A stretch of DNA of 54,280 nt from Cellulomonas phragmiteti (GTDB taxonomy: Bacteria > Actinomycetota > Actinomycetes > Actinomycetales > Cellulomonadaceae). The notes beneath the pieces are model-generated. The model did no database searches and was not told the origin of the DNA. It worked only from the letters and a program-made list of their open reading frames with translations. Each line of letters starts with the position of its first letter. The first letter of the stretch is position 1. Both the position numbers and the translations under genes were made by a program. Where the stretch lies: assembly GCF_016862775.1 (NCBI RefSeq), contig NZ_BONP01000026.1, positions 1 to 54,280 on the forward strand, read 5' to 3'. This document shows positions 40,443 through 49,071 of this stretch, piece after piece.

Positions 40443-40457
40443 GCGACGGATGGTGCG

Positions 40458-40838
40458 TCACGCACCCGCGCGCATCTGCTCCATCATCCGCAGCGTCGCC
40501 GGGTCGCGCTGCTCGGGCCACCCGAACCCCGTCTCGTCGTCCCACGGCACGGGCTCGTCGTCGACGCTGACCTGCCAGGTGGTGCCCGGCAGGGCGCGGC
40601 GGACCTCGGTGAGGGCCTGGCACCAGTGGGCCAGGCCGAGGAACGTCGCGAACGGGTCCTGCTCGGGCAGCGTCGTCGTGCCGTCGAGCGCGGCGTCGCC
40701 CGGGTCGGCGAGGGTGAGCAGCTCACCCTCGAACGGGAACGCCGCGTTGTGGGCGGCGACCAGCCCGCGGGCGAGCGCGATCTCGTCGGGGCTCAGAGCC
40801 TGCGGACGTGCCGCGCGGTAGTGCAGCCGGACAGCCAT
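40458..40838 (-). CDS. Hypothetical protein
   Basis: This 126-residue protein starts MAVRLHYRAARPQALSPDE and has no signal peptide or membrane segment. It is rich in acidic residues with several Trp near the end (PWDDETGFGWPEQRD). I do not recognise a family. ATG 40838 is 7 nt behind TATCCT (40846-40851), a leaderless geometry that supports the gene being real. Codon third-position GC agrees with its neighbours. It converges with the Nudix gene. Confidence 0.6.
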   Translation of the reverse strand: MAVRLHYRAARPQALSPDEIALARGLVAAHNAAFPFEGELLTLADPGDAALDGTTTLPEQDPFATFLGLAHWCQALTEVRRALPGTTWQVSVDDEPVPWDDETGFGWPEQRDPATLRMMEQMRAGA

Positions 40839-40892
40839 GAAGCGGAGGATACGGGAGAAAACGGGCGGGGCGACCGGTTTCCTGGACGCGCG

Positions 40893-41492
40893 TCAGACTC
40901 CGTCGGGTCGGCGCTTCTGCGGGTAGGGGGTCCGCCCCTCGGCGAGGTCCGCGACGAAGCCGGCGATGCGGCGCTCGCGCGTCTCGGGGCGCTTGGCCTG
41001 GCCGATGCGGACCAGGATCGCGAACCGGTTGGCGGACGTCAGCGCGTCGAACCACGCCCGGGCGGCGGGCACGGCGTCGAGGGCGGCCGTCAGGTCGTCG
41101 GGCACCTCGATGGTCGCCGGCCCCCGGTAGGCGGCGTCCCACCGCCCGTCGGCCCGCGCGGCCTCGACCTGCGCGCGGCCCGCGTCACGCATGCGGCCCT
41201 CGCGCTCCAGCCGCTCCACCCGCTCGACGTTGACGGCCGACCACGCGCTCCGGGAGCGCCGGGGCGTCATGCGCTGGAAGCTGCTGTGCTCGTCGCGCCG
41301 CCGCCCCTGGCCGTCGATCCACCCGAAGCACAGGGCCTCCTCGACGGCCTGCACGTACGTCAGCGTCGTGACGTCGCCGCCCTTCTTGTGCAGGACGAGC
41401 CAGACCCCGGTGGGTTGCGTGTGGTGCGCCGCGAGCCAGTCGCGCCAGGCGGACGCGTCGGGCAGCAGCAGCTCGGGCAGGTCGTCGCTCAC
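40893..41492 (-). CDS. YdeI/OmpD-associated-family protein
   Basis: This 199-residue soluble protein has the family strings GVWLVLHKKGGD, ALCFGWIDGQGRRRDEHSSF, and TPRRSRSAWSAVNVERVERL. The C-terminus has ANRFAILVRIGQAKRPETRE. The YdeI/OmpD-associated family includes proteins linked to antimicrobial resistance in enteric bacteria, but the biochemical role is unknown. GTG 41492 is the likely start. Confidence 0.85.
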   Translation of the reverse strand: MSDDLPELLLPDASAWRDWLAAHHTQPTGVWLVLHKKGGDVTTLTYVQAVEEALCFGWIDGQGRRRDEHSSFQRMTPRRSRSAWSAVNVERVERLEREGRMRDAGRAQVEAARADGRWDAAYRGPATIEVPDDLTAALDAVPAARAWFDALTSANRFAILVRIGQAKRPETRERRIAGFVADLAEGRTPYPQKRRPDGV

Positions 41493-41527
41493 GTCGTCAT
41501 CCTGCCGCGCCCCTCCGACACCCGCTC

Positions 41528-42100
41528 CTACTCCCCGGTGGCGCCGTCGATCGCCTCGCGCAGCAGGTCGGCGTGGCCGTTGTGCCGCGCGTACTCCTCG
41601 ACCATGTGGACGAGGATCCAGCGCAGCGACACCGACTCACCGGTCAGCGAGTGCGCACGGCGGGAGCCCTGGTCCAGCCCGCCCGCCGCGAGCGCGGCCG
41701 CCACGGTCCGCTGCGAGCGCGACACCGCCGCGTCCCACAGCGCGCGCAGCTCCTCGGGGGAGTCGTCGGCGGCGCTCGTCCACTCCCAGTCGCGGTCGGC
41801 GTCCCAGTCGGCCGACGCCCACGGCTCGACGGGCTCGTCCAGCCACACCTGGGAGAACCAGTTGTCCTCGACCAGCGCCAGGTGCTTGACCAGCCCGCCG
41901 AGCGTCATGGTCGACGGCGGGAGGCGGCGCCGCAGGGCGTCCGCGTCGAGGCCGTCGATCTTCACCAGCAGCGTGCGGCGGTGGTAGTCGAGGAAGCCCA
42001 GCAGGGTGCCCGCCTCGTCCGTCCGGTGGGGCGGCTCGGCGCGCTCGGGCGTCAGCCGCCCGGGAGCGAGGGGGTCGGGGGTCGTGTCGGCGGTCACCAC
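41528..42100 (-). CDS. DinB-superfamily protein (DUF664, possible mycothiol-dependent enzyme)
   Basis: This 190-residue four-helix-bundle protein has the metal-site histidines LVKHLALVEDNWFSQVW (about 82-98) and LVHMVEEYARHNGHADLLRE near the C-terminus, as in DinB/DUF664 proteins. In actinobacteria many DinB-like proteins use mycothiol or bacillithiol. The substrate is not evident. Start at GTG 42100 or 42097. Confidence 0.85.
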   Translation of the reverse strand: MVTADTTPDPLAPGRLTPERAEPPHRTDEAGTLLGFLDYHRRTLLVKIDGLDADALRRRLPPSTMTLGGLVKHLALVEDNWFSQVWLDEPVEPWASADWDADRDWEWTSAADDSPEELRALWDAAVSRSQRTVAAALAAGGLDQGSRRAHSLTGESVSLRWILVHMVEEYARHNGHADLLREAIDGATGE

Positions 42101-42135
42101 GGGAGCGAGCCTGCCAGATGCCCCTGACACGCCCG

Positions 42136-43395
42136 TCAGGTGGCCGGCTGCGCGTCGACCGCCGGCTGCGCGTCGGTGTGCGCGACGTGCCGCAGCTGCC
42201 GCCAGATCAGCACCACGAACACGGCCGACCCGACGAACGCGAACCAGAACGGCGCGGTCACGCCCCAGTGCTGGGCGAGCACCCCGCCGACGGCCGCGCC
42301 GACGACCAGGCCCCCGAAGGTGCCGATGAGGTTGACGCTGTTGACGCGGCCCTGCAGCGCGGTCGGCACCGCGCGCTGCCGGATCGTCAGGGACGTCGTC
42401 CCCCACACGAACGCGTGGGCCCCGAAGACGACGAACACCGGCATCGCGACCCACGGGCTCCTCGTCAGGGCCAGCGCCAGGTGCGTGAGCGTCTCCACGA
42501 CCAGGCCGACGCGCATGATCGAGGTGAGCGTGACGCGTGCCGTCAGCCACCCGTACGCGGCCACGCCCAGCAGCCCGCCGAGCGCCTGCGCCGTCGTCAC
42601 CAGGCCGAAGCCCACGTCCCCCAGGCCCAGGCGCTGCTGCGCGTACAGGACGAGCACGGACCACGCCGCACCGAAGGTCACGTTGAAGATGAGGATCGTC
42701 AGGACGAGCGTGCGCACCGCGGGGTGGCGCCAGGTCCACCGCACGCCCTCGGCGATGTCGGCGCGGACGGTGCGGCGCTCGTGGACCGCGCGGCCGTGCG
42801 GCGGCAGCACGACCCGCGAGACGAGCACGACGCCCGCCGCCATGAGCACGGCGGCGCCCGCGAACGGCGACCACTGCCCGGCGGCGAACAGCGCGGCCCC
42901 CAGCGGGGGGCCGGCGAGCTGGTTGAGCCCGATGTACCCCGCCATCGTCCGGGCGTTCGCGACCGCCAGGTCGTCGCGGTGCACGATCATCGGCACGAGC
43001 GTGCCGGACACGTTGTCCGCGAACGTCTCGGCGGTGCCGAGCAGGAACAGCGCGACGAGGATCAGCCAGATCGGCGCGGCCTGGATCGCGACGCACGTCG
43101 CGAGCACCGCCAGCACGCCGACGCGCACGCCGTCCATCGCCATGACGAGCCGGCGCCGGTCCACCCGGTCGGTGACCGCGCCGGCGAAGAGCCCGAACAG
43201 CAGCGGCGGCAGCCAGCCCAGCAGCGCGGCCAGGGCCACGAGGAACGCCTCGTCCGTCCGCGACGCGACGAGCAGAGGACCGGCCGCCAGCACGATCCCG
43301 TCGCCGAGGTTCGAGGACCACGACGACCCGAGCAGCCACCGGAACGGACGACCGAGGCGCTCGGGCAGGACGGTCTCGAGCACACGCGCCGGCAC
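42136..43395 (-). CDS. MFS transporter (EntS-like exporter)
   Basis: This 419-residue protein has 12 predicted helices and typical MFS motif A between helices 2 and 3 (GLFAGAVTDRVDRRRLV). FNVTFGAAWSVLVLYAQQRL and GRVNSVNLIGTFGGLVVGAA are characteristic of the EntS/DUF894 subgroup of exporters. This family can export siderophores. Nothing links this copy to the distant des operon except function. GTG 43395 is 6 nt behind TAGCGT (43402-43407), suggesting leaderless expression. Confidence 0.88.
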   Translation of the reverse strand: MPARVLETVLPERLGRPFRWLLGSSWSSNLGDGIVLAAGPLLVASRTDEAFLVALAALLGWLPPLLFGLFAGAVTDRVDRRRLVMAMDGVRVGVLAVLATCVAIQAAPIWLILVALFLLGTAETFADNVSGTLVPMIVHRDDLAVANARTMAGYIGLNQLAGPPLGAALFAAGQWSPFAGAAVLMAAGVVLVSRVVLPPHGRAVHERRTVRADIAEGVRWTWRHPAVRTLVLTILIFNVTFGAAWSVLVLYAQQRLGLGDVGFGLVTTAQALGGLLGVAAYGWLTARVTLTSIMRVGLVVETLTHLALALTRSPWVAMPVFVVFGAHAFVWGTTSLTIRQRAVPTALQGRVNSVNLIGTFGGLVVGAAVGGVLAQHWGVTAPFWFAFVGSAVFVVLIWRQLRHVAHTDAQPAVDAQPAT

Positions 43396-43471
43396 CCGCC
43401 CACGCTAGCCCGCTCCCACGCGCGACCCCGCACGCTTTCCGCGGCGTCCGTCACCCTGCCAGACTCCCCGC

Positions 43472-44101
43472 ATGAGCCGTGACGACGCGTTCCTGCTGGC
43501 GGCCGACGCCGTCCTCGCCCTCGTCGACCAGCCCGACGTCACCGTGCGCTGGTCCGAGCCGAGCGCGCTGCCGCTCCTGAGCGTCGGGGCGCTCGCCGTG
43601 CACCTCGGCAACCAGGTGGTGCGCGCCGCGCAGCTCGTCGACCGCGACCCCGGCGACCTGCCCGTGCTGGCCGACGCCGACGCGCACTACGCCCGCTCGG
43701 CGTGGCCGACCGCCGCCCCGGAGGACCCGGTCAACGACCGCAGCGGCGACGAGACGGCGGCGCTCGACGGGCCCGTCGCCCTGCACGACCGGGTCGTCGC
43801 CCACCGGGACGCGTTCCGTGCCGCGCTGGCCTCGGGCGCCGCACGCGACGTCGTCCCCGTGCCGTGGGCGGGCTGGGCGCTGCGGCGCGAGGACTTCCTG
43901 CTCACCCGGCTCCTCGAGGTCGTCGTGCACGCCGACGACCTGGCGGTCAGCGTCGGGCTGACGACCCCCACCTTCCCTCCGGAGGTGTTCGACCCGGTCC
44001 GTGACCTGCTGGTCCGCCTCGCGGTCGCGCGGCACGGGCAGGCGCGGGTCGTCGCCGCCCTGACGCGCCGCGAGCGGGCGCAGCCGATCCACGCGTTCTG
44101 A
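43472..44101 (+). CDS. Mycothiol-dependent maleylpyruvate isomerase-family protein
   Basis: This 209-residue DinB-fold protein has metal-binding histidines in VGALAVHLGNQVVRAAQL (about 36-53) and VVHADDLAVSVG. This is the MDMPI N-terminal-domain signature in actinobacteria. The exact substrate is not known. ATG 43472 lies divergently from the MFS gene in a 76-bp gap. Confidence 0.82.
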   Translation: MSRDDAFLLAADAVLALVDQPDVTVRWSEPSALPLLSVGALAVHLGNQVVRAAQLVDRDPGDLPVLADADAHYARSAWPTAAPEDPVNDRSGDETAALDGPVALHDRVVAHRDAFRAALASGAARDVVPVPWAGWALRREDFLLTRLLEVVVHADDLAVSVGLTTPTFPPEVFDPVRDLLVRLAVARHGQARVVAALTRRERAQPIHAF

Positions 44102-44138
44102 CGCCGCGGCGCACCGGGCGTCAGGGGCGGCAGGGGCG

Positions 44139-44636
44139 TCAGGGGGCGTCGGGCGTCGCGGGGCCCCGGTCGCGCAGCAGCGCCAGGTACTTCCCCGCCT
44201 CGACCTCGGCGAACCCGAACCGTGCGTACAGCCCGTGCGCGTCCGCGGTGGCCAGCAGCACGCGGGGCAGGCCCCTGGCCTGCAGGTCCGCGACGACGCC
44301 CGCGACGAGCGCGGTCCCGAGCCCGTGCCCGCGCGCGTCCTCGTCGACGAACACGTCGCAGAGCCACGCGAACGTCGCACCGTCGGTGACGACGCGCGCG
44401 AACGCGACCTGCCGCCCGGACGCCCGCTCCAGGACACCGAAGCACAGGGACCCGTCGATCGCGGCGTCCTGCACCTCCCGGGCCCGGCCGCGCGCCCAGT
44501 ACGAGCGCTCGGCCAGCCACCGGTGCACGGTCGCCCGGTCGACGTCGTCGCGGTCGGTGCTGAACCGGTAGCGGGTGGTGTCGAGCCCGTGCTCCCCGTG
44601 CCCCGGCGTCGTCGAGGTCGTCGCGTCCGTCGTCAC
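44139..44636 (-). CDS. GNAT family N-acetyltransferase
   Basis: This 165-residue protein has DGATFAWLCDVFVDEDARGH, the acetyl-CoA loop RGHGLGTALVAGVVADLQAR, and YARFGFAEVEAGKYLALLRD. It is similar to a group of small GNATs with the N-terminal RFSTDRDDVDRATVHRWL. The start is GTG 44636 within the stop of the GGDEF-EAL gene, so the two are translationally coupled. Confidence 0.88.
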   Translation of the reverse strand: MTTDATTSTTPGHGEHGLDTTRYRFSTDRDDVDRATVHRWLAERSYWARGRAREVQDAAIDGSLCFGVLERASGRQVAFARVVTDGATFAWLCDVFVDEDARGHGLGTALVAGVVADLQARGLPRVLLATADAHGLYARFGFAEVEAGKYLALLRDRGPATPDAP

Positions 44637-46390
44637 CCGCCCGACGCTACCGGGGGCGCCGCCGGGACCATCCGCCACGGCCGGGCGGCGAGCTCCGCCA
44701 CCGGCACCGGGCGGCCGTAGTGGTACCCCTGCGCAGCCGGGCAGCCGAGCTCCTCGAGCAGCGTCGCCTGCTCGGCCGTCTCGACGCCCTCGGCGATGAC
44801 CCGCATGTCGAGCTCGGCGCACAGGCCCAGCAGGGCACGGACCATCCCGGTGCGCCGCGTGGACGTCGTCAACGACGTGAGGAACTGGCGGTCGAGCTTG
44901 AGGTAGTCCGCGGGCAGCTCGTCGAGGCGGCTGAGCGAGGAGTACCCCGTGCCGAAGTCGTCGATCGCGATGCGGATGCCGCCCTCCCGCAGCGTGCGCA
45001 GCGCGCGCAGCGCCGCCGGGCCCGACGCCTCGACGACGCTCTCCGTGACCTCGAGGACGAACTGCGTCGCGGGCCACCGCGCCGCCTGCAGGCCGGCCAG
45101 CACCCGCGCCGCGTAGCCCTGGCCGACGAGCTCGCGCCCCGACACGTTGATGCCCATCTGCACCGGGTGCCCCCAGGCCGCCTGCAGGACGTGCGCGTCG
45201 GCGCACGCGAGCGCGAGGACCGCCGCGCCCAGCTGGTCGATCACCCCGCCGTCCTCGGCCGCGGCCACGAACTCCACCGGCGGCACGGGTCCCAGCCGGG
45301 GGTGGTCCCAGCGGGCGAGCGCCTCGACACCCACGACGGTGCACGACGCGACGTCGACGATCGGCTGCAGCGCGACCCGCAGGTCACCGGCCGCCAGCCC
45401 GCGCACCAGGTCGTCGACGAGCCGGCTGCGGCGCCGCTCGGACAGCACGGTGCGCCCGCGCCCCGCAGCCTTCGCCGCGTACAGGGCCGTGTCGGTGCGG
45501 CGCAGCACCTCGGCCACGGTCTCGCCCTCGACGTGCTCGGCGACACCGCACGACGCGGCAGCGGGCGCGGCCGCGCACAGCCGGTCGGCCACGGCGTGCG
45601 CCTCGGGCCCGGTGACGCCCGGCAGCAGCACAGCGAACTCGTCGCCGCCGCGGCGGCCCAGGACCATGCCCGGGACGTCGAGCTCGCGCCACGCGTCCGC
45701 GGTCGCGCGCAGCAGGTCGTCGCCCGCCGCGTGGCCGCCCTCGTCGTTGACGAGCTTGAAGTGGTCGATGTCGACCAGGGCGAGGGACAGCGGCACGCCG
45801 CGCCGCTCGCGCCGGTCGATGGCCTGCTCGAGCGCCGCGTCCCACCCGCGGCGGTCGGCCAGGCCCGTGAGCGCGTCGACCCCGGCGGTGGACGCGTGCC
45901 GGGCGAGCACCCCGACGGCCCACGCGACGCCGACCCACAGGACGGCGTACGCGGCGCAGACCAGCGGCGGGACGTCGTGGACGACGAGCAGCGGGACGAC
46001 CTGGCAGGTGACCGCGACCGCGACGAGGACCCAGGCGACGCGCCGCCGCAGGAAGAGCATGGACTCGATCGCGACCAGCATCGCCAGGGCCGCGGAGGCC
46101 AGCGCCAGGGTGAGCGTCGGGGCCATCGACGTCCCGATGCCCAGCGCCGCCCCGCCGACGAGCACGGTCGCGGCGAGCCCCCGCGTGGGGATGCGCGGAC
46201 CCACCGCGAGGAGCACGGGGCCCGTGGCCGCGGCCGCCAGCGCGAGGCCCAGCAGCGGACCCCCGCGGGGGCCGTCGACGCGGACCACGTCAAGGGAGAG
46301 CAGCGCGGCGGACACGCCACCGACGGTGAAGAGGAACGCGGTCGTGCGCACCAGGACGTCGGACGTGCCGGTGCGCGTCGACGTTGCCAC
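44633..46390 (-). CDS. Membrane GGDEF-EAL protein (c-di-GMP turnover)
   Basis: This protein is 585 residues. Six or so membrane helices (about 15-170) form an N-terminal sensor module. A GGDEF domain follows, with the intact active-site motif RRGGDEFAVLLPG. An EAL domain then begins VALQPIVDVASCTVVGVEAL with the intact EAL signature, and continues with ESVVEASGPAALRALRTLR and IDDFGTGYSSL. Both catalytic signatures look functional. GTG 46390 is preferred over the upstream alternative 46468. It could make or degrade c-di-GMP in response to a membrane signal. Confidence 0.88.
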   Translation of the reverse strand: MATSTRTGTSDVLVRTTAFLFTVGGVSAALLSLDVVRVDGPRGGPLLGLALAAAATGPVLLAVGPRIPTRGLAATVLVGGAALGIGTSMAPTLTLALASAALAMLVAIESMLFLRRRVAWVLVAVAVTCQVVPLLVVHDVPPLVCAAYAVLWVGVAWAVGVLARHASTAGVDALTGLADRRGWDAALEQAIDRRERRGVPLSLALVDIDHFKLVNDEGGHAAGDDLLRATADAWRELDVPGMVLGRRGGDEFAVLLPGVTGPEAHAVADRLCAAAPAAASCGVAEHVEGETVAEVLRRTDTALYAAKAAGRGRTVLSERRRSRLVDDLVRGLAAGDLRVALQPIVDVASCTVVGVEALARWDHPRLGPVPPVEFVAAAEDGGVIDQLGAAVLALACADAHVLQAAWGHPVQMGINVSGRELVGQGYAARVLAGLQAARWPATQFVLEVTESVVEASGPAALRALRTLREGGIRIAIDDFGTGYSSLSRLDELPADYLKLDRQFLTSLTTSTRRTGMVRALLGLCAELDMRVIAEGVETAEQATLLEELGCPAAQGYHYGRPVPVAELAARPWRMVPAAPPVASGG

Positions 46391-46522
46391 CTGCCCCACC
46401 TTCGGGGTCCGGGAGGTGTTCGTCCAGGTCTGCGGTGCCCGCAGGCACCCCCGACGGCCCAGGATCACCCGCTCGCCACCCCCGCGGGGCCGTCCGAGGC
46501 CGTCGCGGGGCGTCCCGGGCGG

Positions 46523-47326
46523 TCAGCGGCGGAAGCCGCCCTCGGTGGACAGCACCTGGCCGACCACCCACCGGCCGGCGTCCGAGACGAGCCAGGCGAT
46601 CAGCCGGGCCGGGTCGTCGGGCTCCCCGAACCGACCCCCGGGGAAGTGCGCGAGCACCGCCTCGAGCACCTCGGGCGGACGGTTCGCCGTCTCGAGGTCG
46701 AGGTAGCCGGTGTTCACCGGGCCGGGGTTCACGGTGTTGAGCAGGATGCCGCGGGCGGCCAGGTCGGCGGCGACGGAGGGGGTCAGGCCCGCCAGCGCGG
46801 CCTTCGACGCCACGTACGCGATCTCGCCCGGCATCGGCCCGTGCAGCTGGCCGGAGGTCATCCACACGACCCGGCCGCCGGGCCGGCCGTCGTGCTGCGC
46901 CGCGAACGCCTGCGTCGCCAGGATCGTCGAGCGGGCGTTGACCGCCCAGTGGGCGTCGAGCGACTGCGCGGTCTGCTCGGCGAGCGGACCGTCGCCACCG
47001 CTGCGGGCGTGGTTGCACACGAGCACGTCGAGGTGCCCCAGCGCGGCGACGGCCCGCGTCACCAGCTCCTGCCCGGCGGTGGGCTCCGCGAGGTCGAGGC
47101 TCGTCGCGTCCAGGCGTGCCCCGGGCACCAGCTCGGCCTGCAGCTCGGCGAGCAGCGCGTCGACGTCGTCCGCGCCCCACGGCTGGTCGGCGTCGTGCGG
47201 CGACCAGTGCTGGAGGTACAGGCTCGCCCCGGCGCGCGCGAGCCGCGACGCGACCGCGAAGCCGATCCCGCGCCGTCGGCTCACTCCGGTCACGACGGCG
47301 GTGCGTCCCTGCAGGTCCTCGCTCAT
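46523..47326 (-). CDS. SDR family oxidoreductase
   Basis: This 267-residue protein has the NAD(P) fold TAVVTGVSRRRGIGFAVASR (about 9-28), NHARSGGDGP, and catalytic Tyr/Lys in AYVASKAALAGLTPSV. The C-terminal VLSTEGGFRR resembles 3-oxoacyl-ACP reductase-like SDRs. Normal SDR length. ATG 47326 is 7 nt behind TAGCGT (47334-47339), which suggests a leaderless mRNA. Confidence 0.85.
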   Translation of the reverse strand: MSEDLQGRTAVVTGVSRRRGIGFAVASRLARAGASLYLQHWSPHDADQPWGADDVDALLAELQAELVPGARLDATSLDLAEPTAGQELVTRAVAALGHLDVLVCNHARSGGDGPLAEQTAQSLDAHWAVNARSTILATQAFAAQHDGRPGGRVVWMTSGQLHGPMPGEIAYVASKAALAGLTPSVAADLAARGILLNTVNPGPVNTGYLDLETANRPPEVLEAVLAHFPGGRFGEPDDPARLIAWLVSDAGRWVVGQVLSTEGGFRR

Positions 47327-47520
47327 GACCGCGACGCTAGGCGGTGGCGTGCCCACCGGTCCACGGCATTGCGGGGTCCCGGCACGACGGGTCGCTGCCC
47401 GCGTAGGCTGGGCCCGGCGACGGAGTCCGGGGGGTCCAGCCGTGTCGCCGGCCCTGCCGACGCCTCGTCCTGCCCGCGGCGGCCCCGCGGTACGAGGGCG
47501 CGACGGGTGCCCGGGAAGGG

Positions 47521-48066
47521 ATGGTCATGGACGTCGGCGCAGTCCCGCAGCCCGCGCTCGACCGCATGGTCGACCCGGCGGGCCAGCCCCTCGTCGTGGG
47601 CGTCGTGCCCCGGCAGGACCCGCTCGTGATGCGCACGGCCGCCGCCTGGGGGCGGGCCGTCGGCGCCCGGCAGCTGCACCTCGCCTACGTCGACCCGACG
47701 CGCTACGTCGTGCAGGAGCGGCCCGACGGGTCCGTCGCGCACATGTCGATGGACTCCGACGGCCTCGACGACGCGTGGCAGCGCACCCGGGACGAGCTGC
47801 GCGCGCAGGCCGCGGAGCACCTCGCCGACCAGGGCGTCGAGTGGCGGGTGCACTACCTGGCGGGGCGGCCCGACCGGGCGCTGACGCACCTGGCCCGCGC
47901 GGTGAACGCCTCCGCGATCGTCGTCGGCAGCCGGTCCGGGCGGCTGCGCGAGCTGCTCGAGGGGTCGATCGCCCTGCACCTCGCCTACCACCAGCACCGG
48001 CCCGTCCTGACGGTGCCGCTCAGCGTCGTCGACTGGAAGGACCCGCGGGCCCCGTGGCAGCGCTGA
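47521..48066 (+). CDS. Universal stress protein family
   Basis: This 181-residue USP fold protein has PLVVGVVPRQDPLVMRTAAA, a central region WRVHYLAGRPDRALTHLARA, and the nucleotide-binding VGSRSGRLRELLEGSIALHL. The sequence ends in the hydrophobic strand RPVLTVPLSVVDW. ATG 47521 or 47527 is likely. Its last 13 bases overlap the first FluC gene, which suggests coupled expression of the stress and fluoride genes. Confidence 0.82.
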   Translation: MVMDVGAVPQPALDRMVDPAGQPLVVGVVPRQDPLVMRTAAAWGRAVGARQLHLAYVDPTRYVVQERPDGSVAHMSMDSDGLDDAWQRTRDELRAQAAEHLADQGVEWRVHYLAGRPDRALTHLARAVNASAIVVGSRSGRLRELLEGSIALHLAYHQHRPVLTVPLSVVDWKDPRAPWQR

Positions 48067-48554
48067 CACCGCCCGGGCACAGCGGTGCGCCGTCGTCGCC
48101 GCTGCCCGACGCGCTGGCCCTGCCCGCCGCGGCCGCCCTCGTCGCCGCCGGGGGGACCGTGGGCGTGCTGATCCGGGCGCTGCTCGCGCAGTCGTCCGCG
48201 CCCGCGGCCGGTGCGTGGCCCTGGACGACGTTCGGCATCAACGTGGTGGGCTCGCTGCTGCTGGGCGGGCTGCTCGCGGTGCTGCAGCGCGGCCCGGACG
48301 TCGGCCGGCGGCGTGTCGTGCGGCTGGGCCTGGGCACGGGCGTGCTCGGCGGCTTCACGACGTACAGCACCTTCGCGCTCGAGGTCGAGCAGCTGGTCGC
48401 CGACGGTCACGCCGTCGTCGGCGCCGCGTACGCCGCAGCGAGCGTGGTGCTCGGCATCGCCGCAGCCGGCGCGGCGATCGTGACCGTGGGCCACGTGCTC
48501 GACCGGCGTCCCGCCCGGACCGCCGTCGACGACGCGCCGGGTGACGGGTCGTGA
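48054..48554 (+). CDS. crcB: Fluoride channel FluC/CrcB subunit 1
   Basis: This 166-residue protein has four membrane helices. Family motifs are TTFGINVVGSLLLGGLLAV and GTGVLGGFTTYSTFALEVEQ, the latter around the fluoride pore. A 25-residue N-terminal extension precedes the first helix. GTG 48054 overlaps the stress protein gene, and the second CrcB gene overlaps its stop by 4 nt. Actinobacteria often make FluC as a heterodimer of two unequal subunits. Confidence 0.88.
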   Translation: MAALTPPGHSGAPSSPLPDALALPAAAALVAAGGTVGVLIRALLAQSSAPAAGAWPWTTFGINVVGSLLLGGLLAVLQRGPDVGRRRVVRLGLGTGVLGGFTTYSTFALEVEQLVADGHAVVGAAYAAASVVLGIAAAGAAIVTVGHVLDRRPARTAVDDAPGDGS

Positions 48555-48913
48555 TCGTCCTGCTCGCCCTCGCCGGCGGCCTGGGCGCGGCGTCGCGGTT
48601 CACCGTCGACACCTGGGTGGCGCGGCGCAGCCGGGCGCCGTTCCCGCTGGGCACGCTGGTCGTCAACGTCACCGCGTGTCTGCTGCTCGGGGCGGTCGTC
48701 GGCTGGGCGCTGACGCACCCGGGCCACGGCGGGGTGCGCGCGGTGCTCGGCGTCGGGTTCCTCGGCGGCTACTCGACGTTCAGCACCGCGAGCGTGGAGG
48801 GCGCCCGCCTGCTGCTCGCGGGGCGGGGGGCGGCCGCGGCCCTGCACGCCCTCGTCATGCTCGCGGCCGGTCTCGTGGCCGCGGTCGCGGGCCTCTGGCT
48901 CACGTCCCGCTGA
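48551..48913 (+). CDS. crcB: Fluoride channel FluC/CrcB subunit 2
   Basis: This 120-residue protein of four helices has LGTLVVNVTACLLLGAVVG and GVGFLGGYSTFSTASVEGAR. These match the CrcB pore motif with Ser/Thr substitutions. GTG 48551 overlaps the upstream subunit's stop. The two genes probably encode the heterodimeric fluoride exporter. Confidence 0.9.
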   Translation: MIVLLALAGGLGAASRFTVDTWVARRSRAPFPLGTLVVNVTACLLLGAVVGWALTHPGHGGVRAVLGVGFLGGYSTFSTASVEGARLLLAGRGAAAALHALVMLAAGLVAAVAGLWLTSR

Positions 48914-48999
48914 CCGCGTGCCGGGCCCGCCACCGGAGCGGTGGTGCGTGCCCGGCGGTGGGCCGCGCCGTGTCACCAGGACGGCGCGACCCACCGCGT

Positions 49000-49055
49000 C
49001 CCCGGACACCGGGGAGGGAACCCGCCCCGGGCAGGCGGACCTGGTCCGGGGCGGG
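49000..49055. terminator. Two hairpins between converging genes
   Basis: CCCCGG and CCGGGG (49000-49014) close a 3-nt loop. CCCGCCCCGG (49021-49030) pairs with CCGGGGCGGG (49046-49055). The region between the second FluC gene and the first esterase therefore has strong bidirectional stem-loops. Confidence 0.65.
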
Positions 49056-49071
49056 GGGAGGTGCGGACCCG

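Noticed and set aside
42136..43395. Desferrioxamine exporter
   Set aside because: EntS-like family, but 30 kb from the des operon and no iron box is seen upstream.
44102..44138. Short GGGCGTCAGG-like repeats between converging genes
   Set aside because: Irregular GC-rich sequence with no consistent unit or hairpin beyond what chance would give.
47401..47520. Possible fluoride riboswitch before the stress-protein/FluC unit
   Set aside because: GGCGACGGAGTCC resembles the start of the crcB motif, but the pairing strands and the conserved 3' part are not found in order.
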